The translations under genes were made by a program, and so were the position numbers. This document shows positions 1-10,384 of a stretch of DNA of 64,000 nucleotides, piece after piece. Numbering within the stretch: position 1 is the first letter of the stretch; each line of letters opens with the position of its first letter. Location of the stretch: NCBI GenBank assembly GCA_964019425.1, contig OZ025781.1, positions 998,501-1,062,500 on the forward strand, read 5' to 3'. The notes beneath the pieces were generated by a model. The model saw nothing but the letters and a program-made list of their open reading frames with translations, had not been told where the DNA came from and made no database searches. The stretch is from Flectonema sp. DT1601 (lineage: Eukaryota > Euglenozoa > Diplonemea > Diplonemida > Diplonemidae).

Positions 1-981
1 AAAAAGTTACCAGCTTCTGCAGAAGGAAGTGTTGGAAGAGAAGGAAGAGGATCATCACTTGCTAACACAGACATCAGCTGAAGACTATTTGTTGTTATGT
101 GTGAGAATGGAGGCTGAGCTGTAAACATTTCAATCATCGTCGCTCCGAGTGACCAAACATCACATGGAAGCTGTCCAACTTTCTCTCTAATAACTTCGGG
201 AGCCATCCAAGCTGGAGTACCAGTCATCTCTCCTGAAGTAGCTGACTTCAGCTCATCAAGAGTTGTTGCCGTACCAAAATCAGCGAGTTTGCATATACCG
301 TGAACACTCACTAAGACATTCGCACCTTTCACATCTCTGTGAACCACACCATTATCATGCAGGTATTGAAGTGCACTTAGAATCTGACGAGTGTAATTCT
401 TAACAGTCGCTTCTGATAGAGTTCCGAATTCTTTGATTAGAGATGCAATACTTCCACCAGGTACGAATTCCATGAATATATTAATCATTGCACCAACCCT
501 CTCAGTACAGTAATAGGCTACAATATTATCGTGAGTCAGTTTCTTCATCATTCGAATTTCATGTTGTAAAGAAGTTAGTTTTCGAGCGACTGATGTATCC
601 TTTAATGTGAATTCAATTGTTTTTACTGCCATCAGCTGACCAGTGTCTTGATTCAGTCCCAGACACACTTTACCCCATGCTCCTTGACCTAAGAACTTAC
701 CTCGTTTCCATCGAAGTTTTGTAACTTCTTTTGTTTCCAGAGGATTCGATGGGGCTATTGGAGGTACCTTTCCGTGATTTGGTGATCCACAAAACGTACT
801 CGGTTTTGGGGGAGGGCTGTTTTTGATTTGTTTCTTCTTCTTGTATAAACAAACAATTCTCAATAGAATTACACAACGGGTCATACCTTCCCAAATGATT
901 TCTACGATTGGAACCGCTGCTGCTGCATCTTCTGTGTGTGAAGTCCGCAGATCCTATCGCTCTCGCGTTGTTGCGATACAT
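1..981 (-). CDS. STE11/MAP3K-like protein kinase (3' end cut by window edge)
   Basis: Serine/threonine kinase domain of MAP kinase kinase kinase type; the gene runs off the left edge, so the end of the catalytic domain and the C-terminus are missing. Visible motifs are the glycine loop GQGAWGKV, AVKTIE with the ATP-binding lysine, HRDVKGANVL, DFGTA and TGTPAWMAPEVI, all in the order of the STE11/MEKK family. I place a 70-bp intron at 817-886 (donor GTATGA, acceptor ACAG) joining a short exon 887-981 to the main exon; the AG/C codon is split in phase. The ATG at 979-981 is preceded by CCCAG and is a reasonable start, but a further upstream exon inside 982-1250 cannot be excluded. The kinase call is firm; the substrate and pathway are unknown. 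Confidence 0.85.
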
Positions 982-1528
982 CTCTGGGTTTGCTTTGGGA
1001 GATGATCTTTGTGATCTGTTTTAGTATTGAGTAGAAAGGTTTGTTCAAAGAATATATCAAAAGAAATAAACAAACTGCTGTCATACTTTACTTCTGGCAC
1101 AATACCGAAAGTGGTAGTCGTACCCTTGATGTGATTACAAGCATTACTAAAGCTTGTATTATGCGTAAAGCTTGATGCTTTTTCCAAAGTTCCATTGGTG
1201 GCAGCCCAATGCTCTTCGGAACACGGTATGCTTTTCCGCCGTTCGCCCATTTGCTGTGCGCCGCATTAATGAACCTGTTTGATAGAGAGCAATTAATATT
1301 TATGTATTGAAGGAATTGTTGCTGATTATGACACATAGTTAATCTGTTGTAACTGTAAGATAATAATTTATTATTAAAACAAAACAAGCAATAGCATTCG
1401 AAGGGGAAATTCCCAATCAAATTGGTTAAGACAGAAATAGAATTAATAACAAATGTTAACCTTTCAGCTGCATGGATTGTTAATCAGAATTAACTAAAGA
1501 TGACTAACGCTGTATATATTACATGGGC
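982..1528. other. spacer between kinase and CCDC47 genes
   Basis: No gene I can support. A minus-strand open stretch at 1125-1250 starts with ATG and could be an upstream kinase exon, but it has no recognisable domain. The rest is AT-rich spacer. Confidence 0.4.
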
Positions 1529-3113
1529 TCATCCATAGACAGCTCTGGCCTTTGGCGGACCCGACTTTGTAACAGAAGCGATTGTTTCTTTTTGCTTCTG
1601 CTTTTGCTCTGCAACTTCCGCGCGTTGTTCTTTTTTTTTCTTCTCAGTGAGTTGCTTTTCTTTGATTTCCTTATAAAGTGTTTCGAGAGGTTCGTTGTGT
1701 TTACGAACCTGACGTTGATGACTCGATTGTGGAATAACAAAAGAAGAGAGTTTGTGAGCAAGATATATAGCAAGATGATGAGGTAAGATTACTAGATTCT
1801 CTGAATGGTATCTGTCAGAGAAGTCTTTCTGAATTGGAAGGTTGAAACAAAGTCGAACTCCTAAACTGTTCTCCTTAAGAGATTTAACGCTTTCAGCATT
1901 GCGATGTCTTTTTGCCTTTTCAGTTTCATATAACTGAGTGTCTCTCCATCTTGATTCGTGTAGCTCAACCAACTGATCCGATATATGTAAATATTGAAAG
2001 ATATCCTCAACAGCAAGGAAATTAATAATCCCAAGTACCTGTGATGTGAATAGTCCATTTGATGGTTTTAAAGCTTCCGGACAATCACACAAAACATTTA
2101 ATGGATGTTTGAGGTGTTTCTTCCAATCAGAAAGAGACGCTGATGAATCCTGTATAATGTGATTACTTGCTGTTTTTGGTTGTGTTATAAACTGCTCAAA
2201 GTCAGTTCCAATGTCCTTCATTTCATCACAGCAGCTGCTTCCCTTTGCGAGTCCAAATACAAAGGGAGTAGTGGTGGTGTTATCTTTTAGTATCATTTCT
2301 ATAATTACTTTATCTGGTTTAACACCTGCATATGCTTCCCATAACATTTTAAATATATTTTGTCTTGCTCTCAGTTGTAATGTTATCGTACAATATTTAA
2401 CATTACTCATCCCAGTTGCGTGGAGGTAGAACCAACGAGCTCCATCCTTACTTAGGATGGGATCTTCACAATTCTCTTCTTGTAATTTTGGTTTTCCAAA
2501 ACCAACGTAATTAAAGTGTTCCTATTTTTTAATAATTTGACTTTTAAATTTTATCTTAAAAAAAAGTAACTATTGGTATATTTTTTTTTTAGAAAATAAA
2601 AAAACACACCATCAGATACTCAAACACTGTCGCTGCGTACATTTTCGCGATCTCTTCGTTTTGCTGTGAGCCGGTGTGCCTGTTTTTTTTTTATTAATGC
2701 CAATTCCGTTGTTTAGTAAGGGAGTGAAAGATAAATTGCAACCAGATAACAAACCATTGATAAGCAGCATATCCAACAATAATCAAACAAGGAATGCTCA
2801 GAATTATCCCTAAGACGTCTGTGGGTGGTGGAGGACGATTTTCCTTCTTTTTGGGTGTTGGAATTTCAGTAAAATCTTCTTCATCTCCATCCACTCCTTC
2901 ATCATCATCCTGAGTTGATCCGAATGGATTGTTGTCTTCATATTCTTCCTCCGTGTGATCTGTTCGTTCTACTGCTTCGCTGAAGAAATGATCGCTTTCT
3001 TCTTCATCATCGTCAATGTCTCCAAACTCATCGTCATCATCATCAGAACAAGAAGCTTGTTGGATAACCACAACAGCTAATAATAGAATTAATAAAACTT
3101 TTATTGAATTCAT
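1529..3113 (-). CDS. CCDC47: CCDC47 (calumin)-like ER membrane protein, 3 exons
   Basis: Homologue of CCDC47, an ER membrane protein of the PAT complex that assists multipass protein insertion at the translocon and affects ER calcium. I read three exons: 2743-3113, 2610-2679 and 1529-2521, giving 477 residues against about 483 in human. Exon 1 has a signal peptide, a long Asp/Glu-rich luminal segment and a transmembrane helix near residues 100-120. Exon 2 and the start of exon 3 give the post-TM segment. Exon 3 carries the conserved cytosolic domain and ends in a Lys/Glu/Gln-rich coiled coil, as in the family. Intron 1 (2680-2742, 63 bp) has an unusual GTTGCA donor and a CTTACTAAAC branch-like sequence; intron 2 (2522-2609, 88 bp) is GTGTGT...TAG. 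Length, domain order and C-terminal coiled coil all agree; exact exon 1/2 joining is inference. Confidence 0.82.
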
Positions 3114-3325
3114 ATTTTGTGTAGTCTGAATGGAGATAATATAAAAAACTGAGATTACGAACAGAAAATTTCGAAGTCAGTCAGATGGTTTGTACCAGCG
3201 GCAGCTGTAACACAATTCTAAATTACGACCGGTGGGACATCAATAAGCTAAAAAGAAAACAAGAGCTTTAAAAACTCTGTTGGTAGAGAAAAAACGTTCT
3301 CCATGAGACTGATGAGGTAAAATAA

Positions 3326-4069
3326 TCAATAATGACCCCCAATAGCTGCAAGCCGAAGATGTCCTCTGGCATCAGTACCGACTTTGTTTTGAAGAGTCTC
3401 GTCGCCTCCGTTATTCAATAACAATTCGTATATTTCATTTTTTCCTCCATTCCATGCTGCCCAAATTAGAGGTGTGTCACCATTTTTTGGAGACACGTGA
3501 TTAGGATCAGCACCCACTGAGAGTAACTGATTACATGCTTCAAAACGTTGATTTCTAGCAGCCCACATCAAAGGAGACCATCCCGACAAGGAAGAAAAAT
3601 CAACAGTTGCTTTTCTATCGAGGAGTAGCTCAAGGAGGGGGATGTCATTATTAGCAGCGGCCTCATGCAGAGCAGTTACTCTGTCGTTGTTCTCTCTTGT
3701 GTCGGTGTGGTCTACGTCAGTACCACAGTTTAAGTGAAGCTTAACTATGTCAATATTACCTGACTGAGCTGCTGTGATCATCTCATCACCGTGTCCTTCG
3801 TAGTTCAGATTCTTTAGTTCTTTAAAATAACGAAACTTATCATTGACGCTAATCATTACTTCTTCTTCTGCTACAATACCACAACTAACAAACAACTCAT
3901 CATCTGGTAGAACATCTCCTCCATAACTAAGTTGTTGATATCTAGCAGGAGCAACGTTATGAATATTGTGTGCAATTTGTTCCTTTACAATGAGAACCGT
4001 ATCATTTGGAGATATATCAATCACTTCTTTCCGACTGTCTTCGCATATTATTAATGTGATGGGGAGCAT
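3326..4069 (-). CDS. ubiquitin-like domain + ankyrin repeat protein
   Basis: A 247-residue protein. Residues 1-75 look like a ubiquitin-like fold (IT.IICEDSRKEVIDI, then VKEQI...QQLSYGG..LPDDE). Residues about 92-247 hold four to five ankyrin repeats, recognisable from TALHEAAANND, SPLMWAARNQRFEACNQLL, GADPN and TPLIWAAWNGG. Such proteins act as protein-binding adaptors; no partner can be read from the sequence. A CTTCACAG lies just upstream of the ATG. The ORF ends shortly after a repeat begins (GTDARGHLRLAA), which is normal for small ankyrin proteins. Confidence 0.75.
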   Translation of the reverse strand: MLPITLIICEDSRKEVIDISPNDTVLIVKEQIAHNIHNVAPARYQQLSYGGDVLPDDELFVSCGIVAEEEVMISVNDKFRYFKELKNLNYEGHGDEMITAAQSGNIDIVKLHLNCGTDVDHTDTRENNDRVTALHEAAANNDIPLLELLLDRKATVDFSSLSGWSPLMWAARNQRFEACNQLLSVGADPNHVSPKNGDTPLIWAAWNGGKNEIYELLLNNGGDETLQNKVGTDARGHLRLAAIGGHY

Positions 4070-4371
4070 TCTCTCTGTGAAGCATAATTACAGCTTGGGG
4101 TTGCACAGCCTTCTCAGACTGAAAGGAAGTAATATATCTCATGCTCTGTCCTGTAAATATTAATTAAGGTTATTGTCTGTATAAACAGATTAAGAAAACA
4201 TTAAATAAAAATCCAAAACCATAAATAGGTTGCGAAGCGATTGATAAAAGGATCCCCTTTTAGACAGCTGACGGGATTGCTTCCTCATAAAGTGTAGCCA
4301 ATGCCACTCGCTGGTTTTTGTTTGCATAAATAACAGAGAGATGATGTCTCTACTTGCGACGGTGATTACTT

Positions 4372-6138
4372 TCATTCGAGAGCGGCGACAGCCTCTTGGC
4401 TATTAGAGGTAACTGTAGCTAAGATTGATAATATATTTTGAACTTCAGCCTCTTCAAAAGCAGAAGCTCTAAGCTGTAAGACCAGCCTAACAACATCACC
4501 AGTATCAACACCATGAGAACCACTATTGAGGGGGATCTCGAGCAGGTGTTGGAGCTCCTCCGCAATTTTTGGAGTCGAAGGAGTTGTCGCTAGCGATCGA
4601 ATAACTGCTATTACGTGCTGATCAGAAATTTTCATATTTGTGAATATCATTTTACGAAATAATAGTTTCGATACCCTAAATTGACCAGCTCTCGCACACA
4701 AATCAAATAACCTCACAAATGAACTCTCATTATAATTTCCTTTACGAGCACTATAATCATACGCAGCTAAACCTTTTCCAAGCAACTCAACAGGATGGTA
4801 ATTTGAGTTATCGATTGGCATCTCAATAAGAGCTTCGAGATACGTTTCGAGCGCAGCAATTGAAGGAACCTCTCTCGAATCTGTCATGAAATCCCAATAT
4901 CTGTCGAGGTGCTTAATCTGAGTGGTTTTATCTTCTTTACAGATTTTAAATAAATGACTAAAGGTTTCGATGTCGTTTTCGACAACTCGTTCCTTTAAGA
5001 TTGTGATAACTGCTTCAGCTTGTGTGTGTGTGTTTGATATCCTCAACGTGTTATTACACATTGCTAGTGTTGGTCTCTCATCACTTACTTCTAAGAATTC
5101 ATACAGGTGTTCAAATGCTTTGTCAGCAGTTCTACAGCAATTGATTAGCTTTGTGTAAGCAATTTCATTCTTTTCCGTTATAAAGTTAAATATTGAAAGA
5201 GCTTTTTCATAGTCTCTGTCTATCGCACAAGCATCCAACATGTGCTGACAACATCGAGCAGTTGGATATAACTTAAATTGATTGACAATCTCTTCCCATT
5301 CTTTCCAAGCAACGTCTGGTCTATTATTTTTAACTGCGGCTTCCAAAAGTCCCTCATACATTTGTGATGTTGTCGGAATAGATTTTTCCATAGCCTCAAA
5401 CTTTAGAGACAAAGCATCATCTAATTTTCCATACGCTCCACAAAGTCTTATTAGTTGTGAATAAGAGAATGATGATACGGTTGCTCGGTGACCTTGTTGG
5501 GACTCACGCATTTTTCGAAGAACTTCAAAAGCATCTTTATATAATGCAAGAGCACCATCCTTGTGCGGTGACACCAGTAGTTTTGCGAGAGAAAGACGAA
5601 AATAACGAAACAAATGACCACAACTGTAATCGTCTAGAACATGATGACGAGCATGCATCATTCCGAATAAAGTAACAGGAGGAGGAAGAGATTCAAGATC
5701 AGCATACTTTAAAAGTAATCCAAGATCTAAAGAACAAACATCACCATCTTGAACATGTTCATAGAACTTTATGGTCCCAACTCGCTGTAGTTCTTTTGAA
5801 ATTGTGTGTTCCATTGGCTTTGGGATACCTCCTCTGAATTCAAGATCAGTCGCGTAGTATCTCATTCTCATTCTCAGGTCTTGTTTTGTCTTTACTTCAA
5901 CAGATCTGTTTGTATTATTATACTCGACTATAGATTTATATCGAACCATTGATTCCAGATCCCATTCATTCCATTCAGCTGCTTGTCGTTTCTTTTCCAT
6001 CTCAGCAATCTGCGCCTTCGTTTTAAAAACAGAATGAATCGCTCCCTTTGTTTTTTGAAATCTCGTGTCTATCCGAAACTTTGACATCGTCCGTCGCTGC
6101 TGAACGAGGTTTCGGGGAGAGTTCATTATTGTAAACAT
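4372..6138 (-). CDS. pentatricopeptide repeat (PPR) protein, probably organellar
   Basis: A 588-residue protein when started at the ATG at 6138. The frame stays open upstream to 6183, but a TATTATCTTACAG tract ends 3 bases before 6138 and looks like a splice acceptor, so I prefer the inner start. The N-terminus is basic and rich in Arg, Gln and Ser, as in a mitochondrial presequence. The middle and C-terminal parts contain about 35-residue helical repeats with PPR character (SYSQLIRLCGAYGKLDDAL, MYEGLLEAAVKNNRPDVAW, CQHMLDACAIDRDYEKALSIF, FVRLFDLCARAGQF). PPR proteins bind organellar RNA in a sequence-dependent way and serve in processing or translation. The exact target cannot be told. Confidence 0.75.
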   Translation of the reverse strand: MFTIMNSPRNLVQQRRTMSKFRIDTRFQKTKGAIHSVFKTKAQIAEMEKKRQAAEWNEWDLESMVRYKSIVEYNNTNRSVEVKTKQDLRMRMRYYATDLEFRGGIPKPMEHTISKELQRVGTIKFYEHVQDGDVCSLDLGLLLKYADLESLPPPVTLFGMMHARHHVLDDYSCGHLFRYFRLSLAKLLVSPHKDGALALYKDAFEVLRKMRESQQGHRATVSSFSYSQLIRLCGAYGKLDDALSLKFEAMEKSIPTTSQMYEGLLEAAVKNNRPDVAWKEWEEIVNQFKLYPTARCCQHMLDACAIDRDYEKALSIFNFITEKNEIAYTKLINCCRTADKAFEHLYEFLEVSDERPTLAMCNNTLRISNTHTQAEAVITILKERVVENDIETFSHLFKICKEDKTTQIKHLDRYWDFMTDSREVPSIAALETYLEALIEMPIDNSNYHPVELLGKGLAAYDYSARKGNYNESSFVRLFDLCARAGQFRVSKLLFRKMIFTNMKISDQHVIAVIRSLATTPSTPKIAEELQHLLEIPLNSGSHGVDTGDVVRLVLQLRASAFEEAEVQNILSILATVTSNSQEAVAALE

Positions 6139-6183
6139 GATCTGTAAGATAATAAATAATATAACGATTCCCTTATCGGGCAT

Positions 6184-7649
6184 GGGGTTAAAATCAGTAA
6201 TAACTCATGTTAATATTTTTCCTTTAAAAAAAAAGAATTTTAAAATAAGAATATATCTAACGGCCCTGCAGTTAGTTCGCAATTAGCGTGGTAATTAAAA
6301 ATAATATTTGATATGGGCAGATTCCCTACAAAGTGTAACACCAATACAAAGACGATGTCCTTGGACAAGAATTAACTAAAAACCATTGCAGCAATTTCTG
6401 CACAAGGCGACAAAAAAGTCAATTAGACAAAACAGGAACAGAAACAAGTTAGTATATGAGATTATTTGAAAAAAAAAGAAAAAAAAATGCATTTAAGATA
6501 CTAAGATAAGTATGTTCTTGAGACTTTATTCTAAATTTATTATAAAATCAGTTTCAACAGTAATTCTTATCCAAAGAACTGATAATAACAAAACGGAACA
6601 TAAACAAGGTTGGGTTATTATGAATTTTGATAATTAAAACATAGATAGCTATCTAATCAAACGTTACTATATTATGAGTGCTCTACGAGGGTAATTCACA
6701 GTAACAGAAGACACAATCAGTAGCCGATTCCGAAGACCATTTAATTTAATTTATAAAAATATTAATGAACACGAATCTTCAGCTTTCCATCCTTTGCCTA
6801 CCTTATTAAACTATTGAGCTAATAAAAAAAATATAAAAATAAATAATGAAATAAATAATCAATTTTGAATTAAATTTATTGATACTCAATTCTGTAGAAG
6901 ACAGTAGGAGATAATACAATAAAAAAAAAAAATAAATAAAAAATGAAGAAAGGGGTTTATAATGTCAAGGAAATTTTACTTTCAACAAATATCAAAAGTA
7001 AAAAGGAAATTAATAATTCCGTTACTCCGATTAATAGGTCTGTCAGTCTTTCACAAATGTAAAACAAAAAATGCCTCACACACAAGGAAACACTCACAGC
7101 CATTAAAAAGGGAAGGTGGAAATGGTGTGTAAGTAATAAAAATAAAAAAAAACGAACGAAATTTCCATTCCATATAAAACCTTTCATTAAATAATTATTA
7201 ATATCCAAAGGGACTTACCGAAGGATTGAAGAAAGAGTACCACAAAACTTGGGCAATACGAATAACTATATCAAGAAACGGAATCAAAAGGAAGCTGAGG
7301 TGAGATAGTCAGTTTTGGTTCTTAGCCGTTACGGAACAAGTTATTTAGGCAAACTATCCTTTACTACACAAATAAGTTTCAAAAACGGGACGTTTATTCA
7401 AATCTAAAATAATAAAATCCCCAAACTTTACACGAGACGCGCAGCTATCTGTTGTGAAAGATGTGGTCTAATTATCCGTATTACCTCAAGGCTGACAGTC
7501 AAGATTGTCGGAGAAATTATTGTTCCTTTTGAGCTTCAGAATGCAGTATCAAATTATCCTCGACTTCCTATAACTGGACTGGTACTGTCGTCATGATTAA
7601 TGTCACAAATAACAAATGATCGATCCTCGATATGACAAACTCAAATATA
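6184..7649. repeat. duplicated 3' flank of GT61 copy 1
   Basis: AT-rich non-coding sequence. 6184-6720 is repeated at about 10400-10985 (shared landmarks: ATAACTCATGTTAATATTTT, ACGGCCCTGCAGTTAGTTCG, CTACGAGGGTAATTCACAG). 7060-7320 is repeated at 11220-11500 and again at 25905-26240. The first copy begins right at the 5' end of the PPR gene, so the duplication boundary lies in that gene's 5' flank. No credible gene; the only open stretch (6957-7208, minus) is low-complexity. Confidence 0.7.
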
Positions 7650-9863
7650 TCAAATCGCAAGAAGCCTATCAGCTTCTTCCAGAGTCCATAAAAATTGATT
7701 CAGCGGAAGAGACATGTTGAGGACATCTCTTCTCCAACCACCACTTGAGAAATTTGTGATGTTGTAGTGTTCCGGAATCGAGTCTTCAGAAAACAACCAT
7801 CTGATAACATGAATATTCGATCCCATCGAAAGGAAGACATAAAAAGGATCTTCTTGCGATGCATGTTTCATTGTCGCTTCTATGATAACAGACCTTGAAC
7901 GCATCAGAAATCCTAACGTCAGGTCAGCCCCAAAGACCCCAAACATCACAGCAACGTTTTCTAACATGCTCGATAATTTCATAAAACTATATTTTGAAAA
8001 CTCCACAGTCATCGGCTTCCAACCAGCTGACTTCGCTCCCTTCATAAGTTCCCCAGAGTTCGGGAGAAATCTCGTCCCACCTGCTCTCCTGTTTATGAAT
8101 AGAAGCTGCTTTCTATCACCAAGTGGAAGAGGAGAGAAATTATAACCAAAGTTACCTGTTAGCCAATGTCTTACGAGCGGTAATATGCTGTAAGTATACT
8201 TCGATAAAGGGGATAATCGAGGTGGTGGACACGCAACAATTACTTTTCTAAAACAAACTGTCCCCTGATAACCATGAGTACCATTCCCTGAATAGGATGG
8301 AGCAGTTATCACTTTATCAAGAAATGGAATATTTAGTTTATCCGCATATTTAAACCACCAATCACCTCGAAGTACCGAAGATGCATAATGCGGCCTCGGC
8401 TCACTGTAATAAGAAAGTGTTGTTGGCCGACACTTATATTTCCATCCGTGGTCGAGATTCCACTTCTTCCCGCGTTTTGATTTCCGTTTAAAAGAGCAGA
8501 GAGGAATCATTGGAATTACTCGACTGATATTATGAAGACTCAATGCATGGATCACAACTCCCCATAATTCTCCCAACCAGTGGGCCCAATTTTCGATGCC
8601 GGTACTCCTTTGCAGGTAGCCATTCCTAACAACCAAAAGAGGACTTTCTTCCCAATGGTCACAAGTGTCTTTGCTAATGTTTTCCCCCATCTTTATCCCC
8701 GAGAGGTAAAGTTGATCTCCAGGTGCCCACTGGTCTTTAAACTTACGAAAAGTGCCGTCTACAAGTGCTCCTTGAAATTCTCTTTGCATCAGACCAGCCA
8801 TGGCACCAACATAAATTCTTGGTTTTGCATAAGTCGTAGGGCACAACATTAACCCATCACAGCAACTACACGTTAAGAGGCTATCATCTTGCAGCCAACA
8901 ACTGCTTGCTTCAATAGTATCATTGTGATAGTCTATGAGGATGTCCTTTATATCTGAGAGAGAAGTTCCATTTACTACCGCTGGATGGATATCAAAAGTA
9001 TCTTTAGATACTTGAGTTCTTAATGCAGGGAAACAACGGGGTGGCCAATCAAGTTGAGACGGCCACTTTTTAGAAAGAAATGCCGTTGTTTCTATAAGAT
9101 CGTCAGCTTGTGTTGTATTGTCAGCTTGTGTTGTATTGTCAGCTTGTGTTGTATTGTCAGCTTGTGTTGTATTGTCAGCTTGTGTTGTATTGTCAGCTTG
9201 TGTTGTATTGTCAGCTTGTGTTGTATTGTCAGCTTGTGTTGTATTGTCAGCTTGTGTTGTATTGTCAGCTTGTGTTGTATTGTCAGCTTGTGTTGTATTG
9301 TCAGTGTCAGTTGGTTCTTGTAGTTGGTCTGCTTCACCCAGTTGGGAGGTATCTGACGATCCATTGAAGTTACCCTGAAGTTGATCATCAGCTTGTGTTG
9401 TATTGTCAGCTTGTGTTGTATTGTCAGCTTGTGTTGTATTGTCAGTGTCAGTTAGTTCTTGTAGTCGGTTTGCTTCACCCAGTTGGGAGGTTTCCTTAAC
9501 TGACGATACGTTGAAGTTATTTTGAAGTTGCTCATTATGGTGTGTTAAATTCTCAATGTCGGGCATTGCTGTCGGCAGGTCTCCTTGAATCTGTTGCTCT
9601 GAAATGTCACTACTAATAAATCCTTTCCGAGTAGATACTTTGTTTGTGCCATACGATTGTAAGGTTTGCTCATTATTATTAGTGATGTATATTTCATCGT
9701 ATCTCTTTTTCTTTATCCTTTTGATATCAATTGTGATGTTTCTACGAACTAATACACTTGTCATAGCCTCGAGTGTCTTTGGCTGATAAGAAGTTGAGAA
9801 GATCATCAACAGTAGTGCGGCGCTAAATATTAGCACCAATCTGAACCTTATCTTGGATCCCAT
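7650..9863 (-). CDS. GT61-type glycosyltransferase with sequon-repeat stalk, copy 1
   Basis: A 737-residue predicted type II membrane protein. A transmembrane anchor near residues 7-23 (RLVLIFSAALLLMIF) is followed by a low-complexity stalk and a C-terminal GT61/DUF563-like catalytic region of about 450 residues. Support for the family: the block FINRRAGGTRFLPNSGEL, then VFGADLTLGFLM and SRSVIIEAT, the position where EOGT/plant GT61 enzymes have HGA and an acidic motif (here FGAD replaces HGA). GT61 enzymes transfer sugars to proteins or glycans in the ER/Golgi. The stalk carries arrays of DNTTQA, 3 plus 11 units, each holding an N-glycosylation sequon and encoded by an 18-bp minisatellite. 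It has near-identical copies at 12111-14540 and 26669-28615. Sugar donor and acceptor are unknown. Confidence 0.78.
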   Translation of the reverse strand: MGSKIRFRLVLIFSAALLLMIFSTSYQPKTLEAMTSVLVRRNITIDIKRIKKKRYDEIYITNNNEQTLQSYGTNKVSTRKGFISSDISEQQIQGDLPTAMPDIENLTHHNEQLQNNFNVSSVKETSQLGEANRLQELTDTDNTTQADNTTQADNTTQADDQLQGNFNGSSDTSQLGEADQLQEPTDTDNTTQADNTTQADNTTQADNTTQADNTTQADNTTQADNTTQADNTTQADNTTQADNTTQADNTTQADDLIETTAFLSKKWPSQLDWPPRCFPALRTQVSKDTFDIHPAVVNGTSLSDIKDILIDYHNDTIEASSCWLQDDSLLTCSCCDGLMLCPTTYAKPRIYVGAMAGLMQREFQGALVDGTFRKFKDQWAPGDQLYLSGIKMGENISKDTCDHWEESPLLVVRNGYLQRSTGIENWAHWLGELWGVVIHALSLHNISRVIPMIPLCSFKRKSKRGKKWNLDHGWKYKCRPTTLSYYSEPRPHYASSVLRGDWWFKYADKLNIPFLDKVITAPSYSGNGTHGYQGTVCFRKVIVACPPPRLSPLSKYTYSILPLVRHWLTGNFGYNFSPLPLGDRKQLLFINRRAGGTRFLPNSGELMKGAKSAGWKPMTVEFSKYSFMKLSSMLENVAVMFGVFGADLTLGFLMRSRSVIIEATMKHASQEDPFYVFLSMGSNIHVIRWLFSEDSIPEHYNITNFSSGGWRRDVLNMSLPLNQFLWTLEEADRLLAI
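9094..9309 (-). repeat. 18-bp coding minisatellite (DNTTQA), about 11 units
   Basis: Perfect or near-perfect head-to-tail repeats of an 18-bp unit (plus strand GTCAGCTTGTGTTGTATT). It lies in frame in GT61 copy 1, so each unit adds six residues and one Asn-Thr-Thr sequon. A shorter 3-unit array lies at about 9388-9445. All other frames are also open through the array, which creates spurious ORFs on both strands. Confidence 0.95.
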
Positions 9864-10062
9864 TTTGATTTTTTAGTACATTTACAACTTTATAAAAGGA
9901 AATTATTTATCAAAATACATAACACAACTCAAAAAGGTGAATGAGTTTCAGACACTCCTGACGAATCAGCATATGTTTCAACATTTTAAATATATTTTGT
10001 CTTGAAGTTGTAATATTTAACATTGCTCATCTCCCAGTTGCGTGGAGGTAGAACCAACGAGC
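9864..10062 (-). pseudogene. CCDC47 exon 3 fragment at a duplication junction
   Basis: Bases 9981-10076 match 2344-2454, the beginning of exon 3 of the intact CCDC47 gene, in the same orientation. Shared blocks are ACATTTTAAATATATTTTG at one end and CCAGTTGCGTGGAGGTAGA near the other. The fragment lacks short internal pieces and has no flanking exons. It sits 5' of GT61 copy 1, so it was carried or captured when this region was rearranged. Non-functional. Confidence 0.8.
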
Positions 10063-10362
10063 TCAATCCTTACTTACTCGAAAATTACTGATTTTGTCCC
10101 ATTTTACCGATTTTAACCCTTTCCTTATGTACTGAAGTTCCGTGCCGTTTCCACACCACAGCTGCTCATTAGACTCAGGAAGAGTACCTGACCCCGAAGA
10201 GTTTGTGAATGCAGTGCACAGATCAGCAAAGAAAACGACAGGTTTCTCACGCTCCAACGAAGGACGCCGGGTCTTGGATAAATAAATCAGGGTAAAGAAA
10301 AACTTACGTCTTGCTATTACTATGTAGAAGATCTGGAATCCTAAACTTCTCCAAAAATACAA
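10063..10362 (-). pseudogene. exon-like fragment of an unknown gene
   Basis: A minus-strand open stretch of 99 codons that begins inside the CCDC47 fragment's 3' edge. Its central part (PSLEREKPVVFFADL, then NEQLWCGNGTELQYI) has balanced composition, unlike the low-complexity spacer around it. A donor-like GTAAGT at about 10305 and CCAAG at about 10272 are compatible with an exon boundary. No family recognised, and no upstream or downstream exon seen; most likely a gene fragment stranded between duplicated blocks. Confidence 0.3.
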
Positions 10363-10384
10363 CGAGAAAAAGGGTTCAAAATCG

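Noticed and set aside
6957-7208. 83-residue hydrophobic minus-strand ORF
   Set aside because: Low-complexity Leu/Phe sequence in a duplicated spacer; not preserved in the other copies.
9054-9378. Three overlapping plus-strand ORFs of VSLCC/QLVLY/SACVV repeats
   Set aside because: They are the other frames of the 18-bp GT61 minisatellite; no start context or domain.
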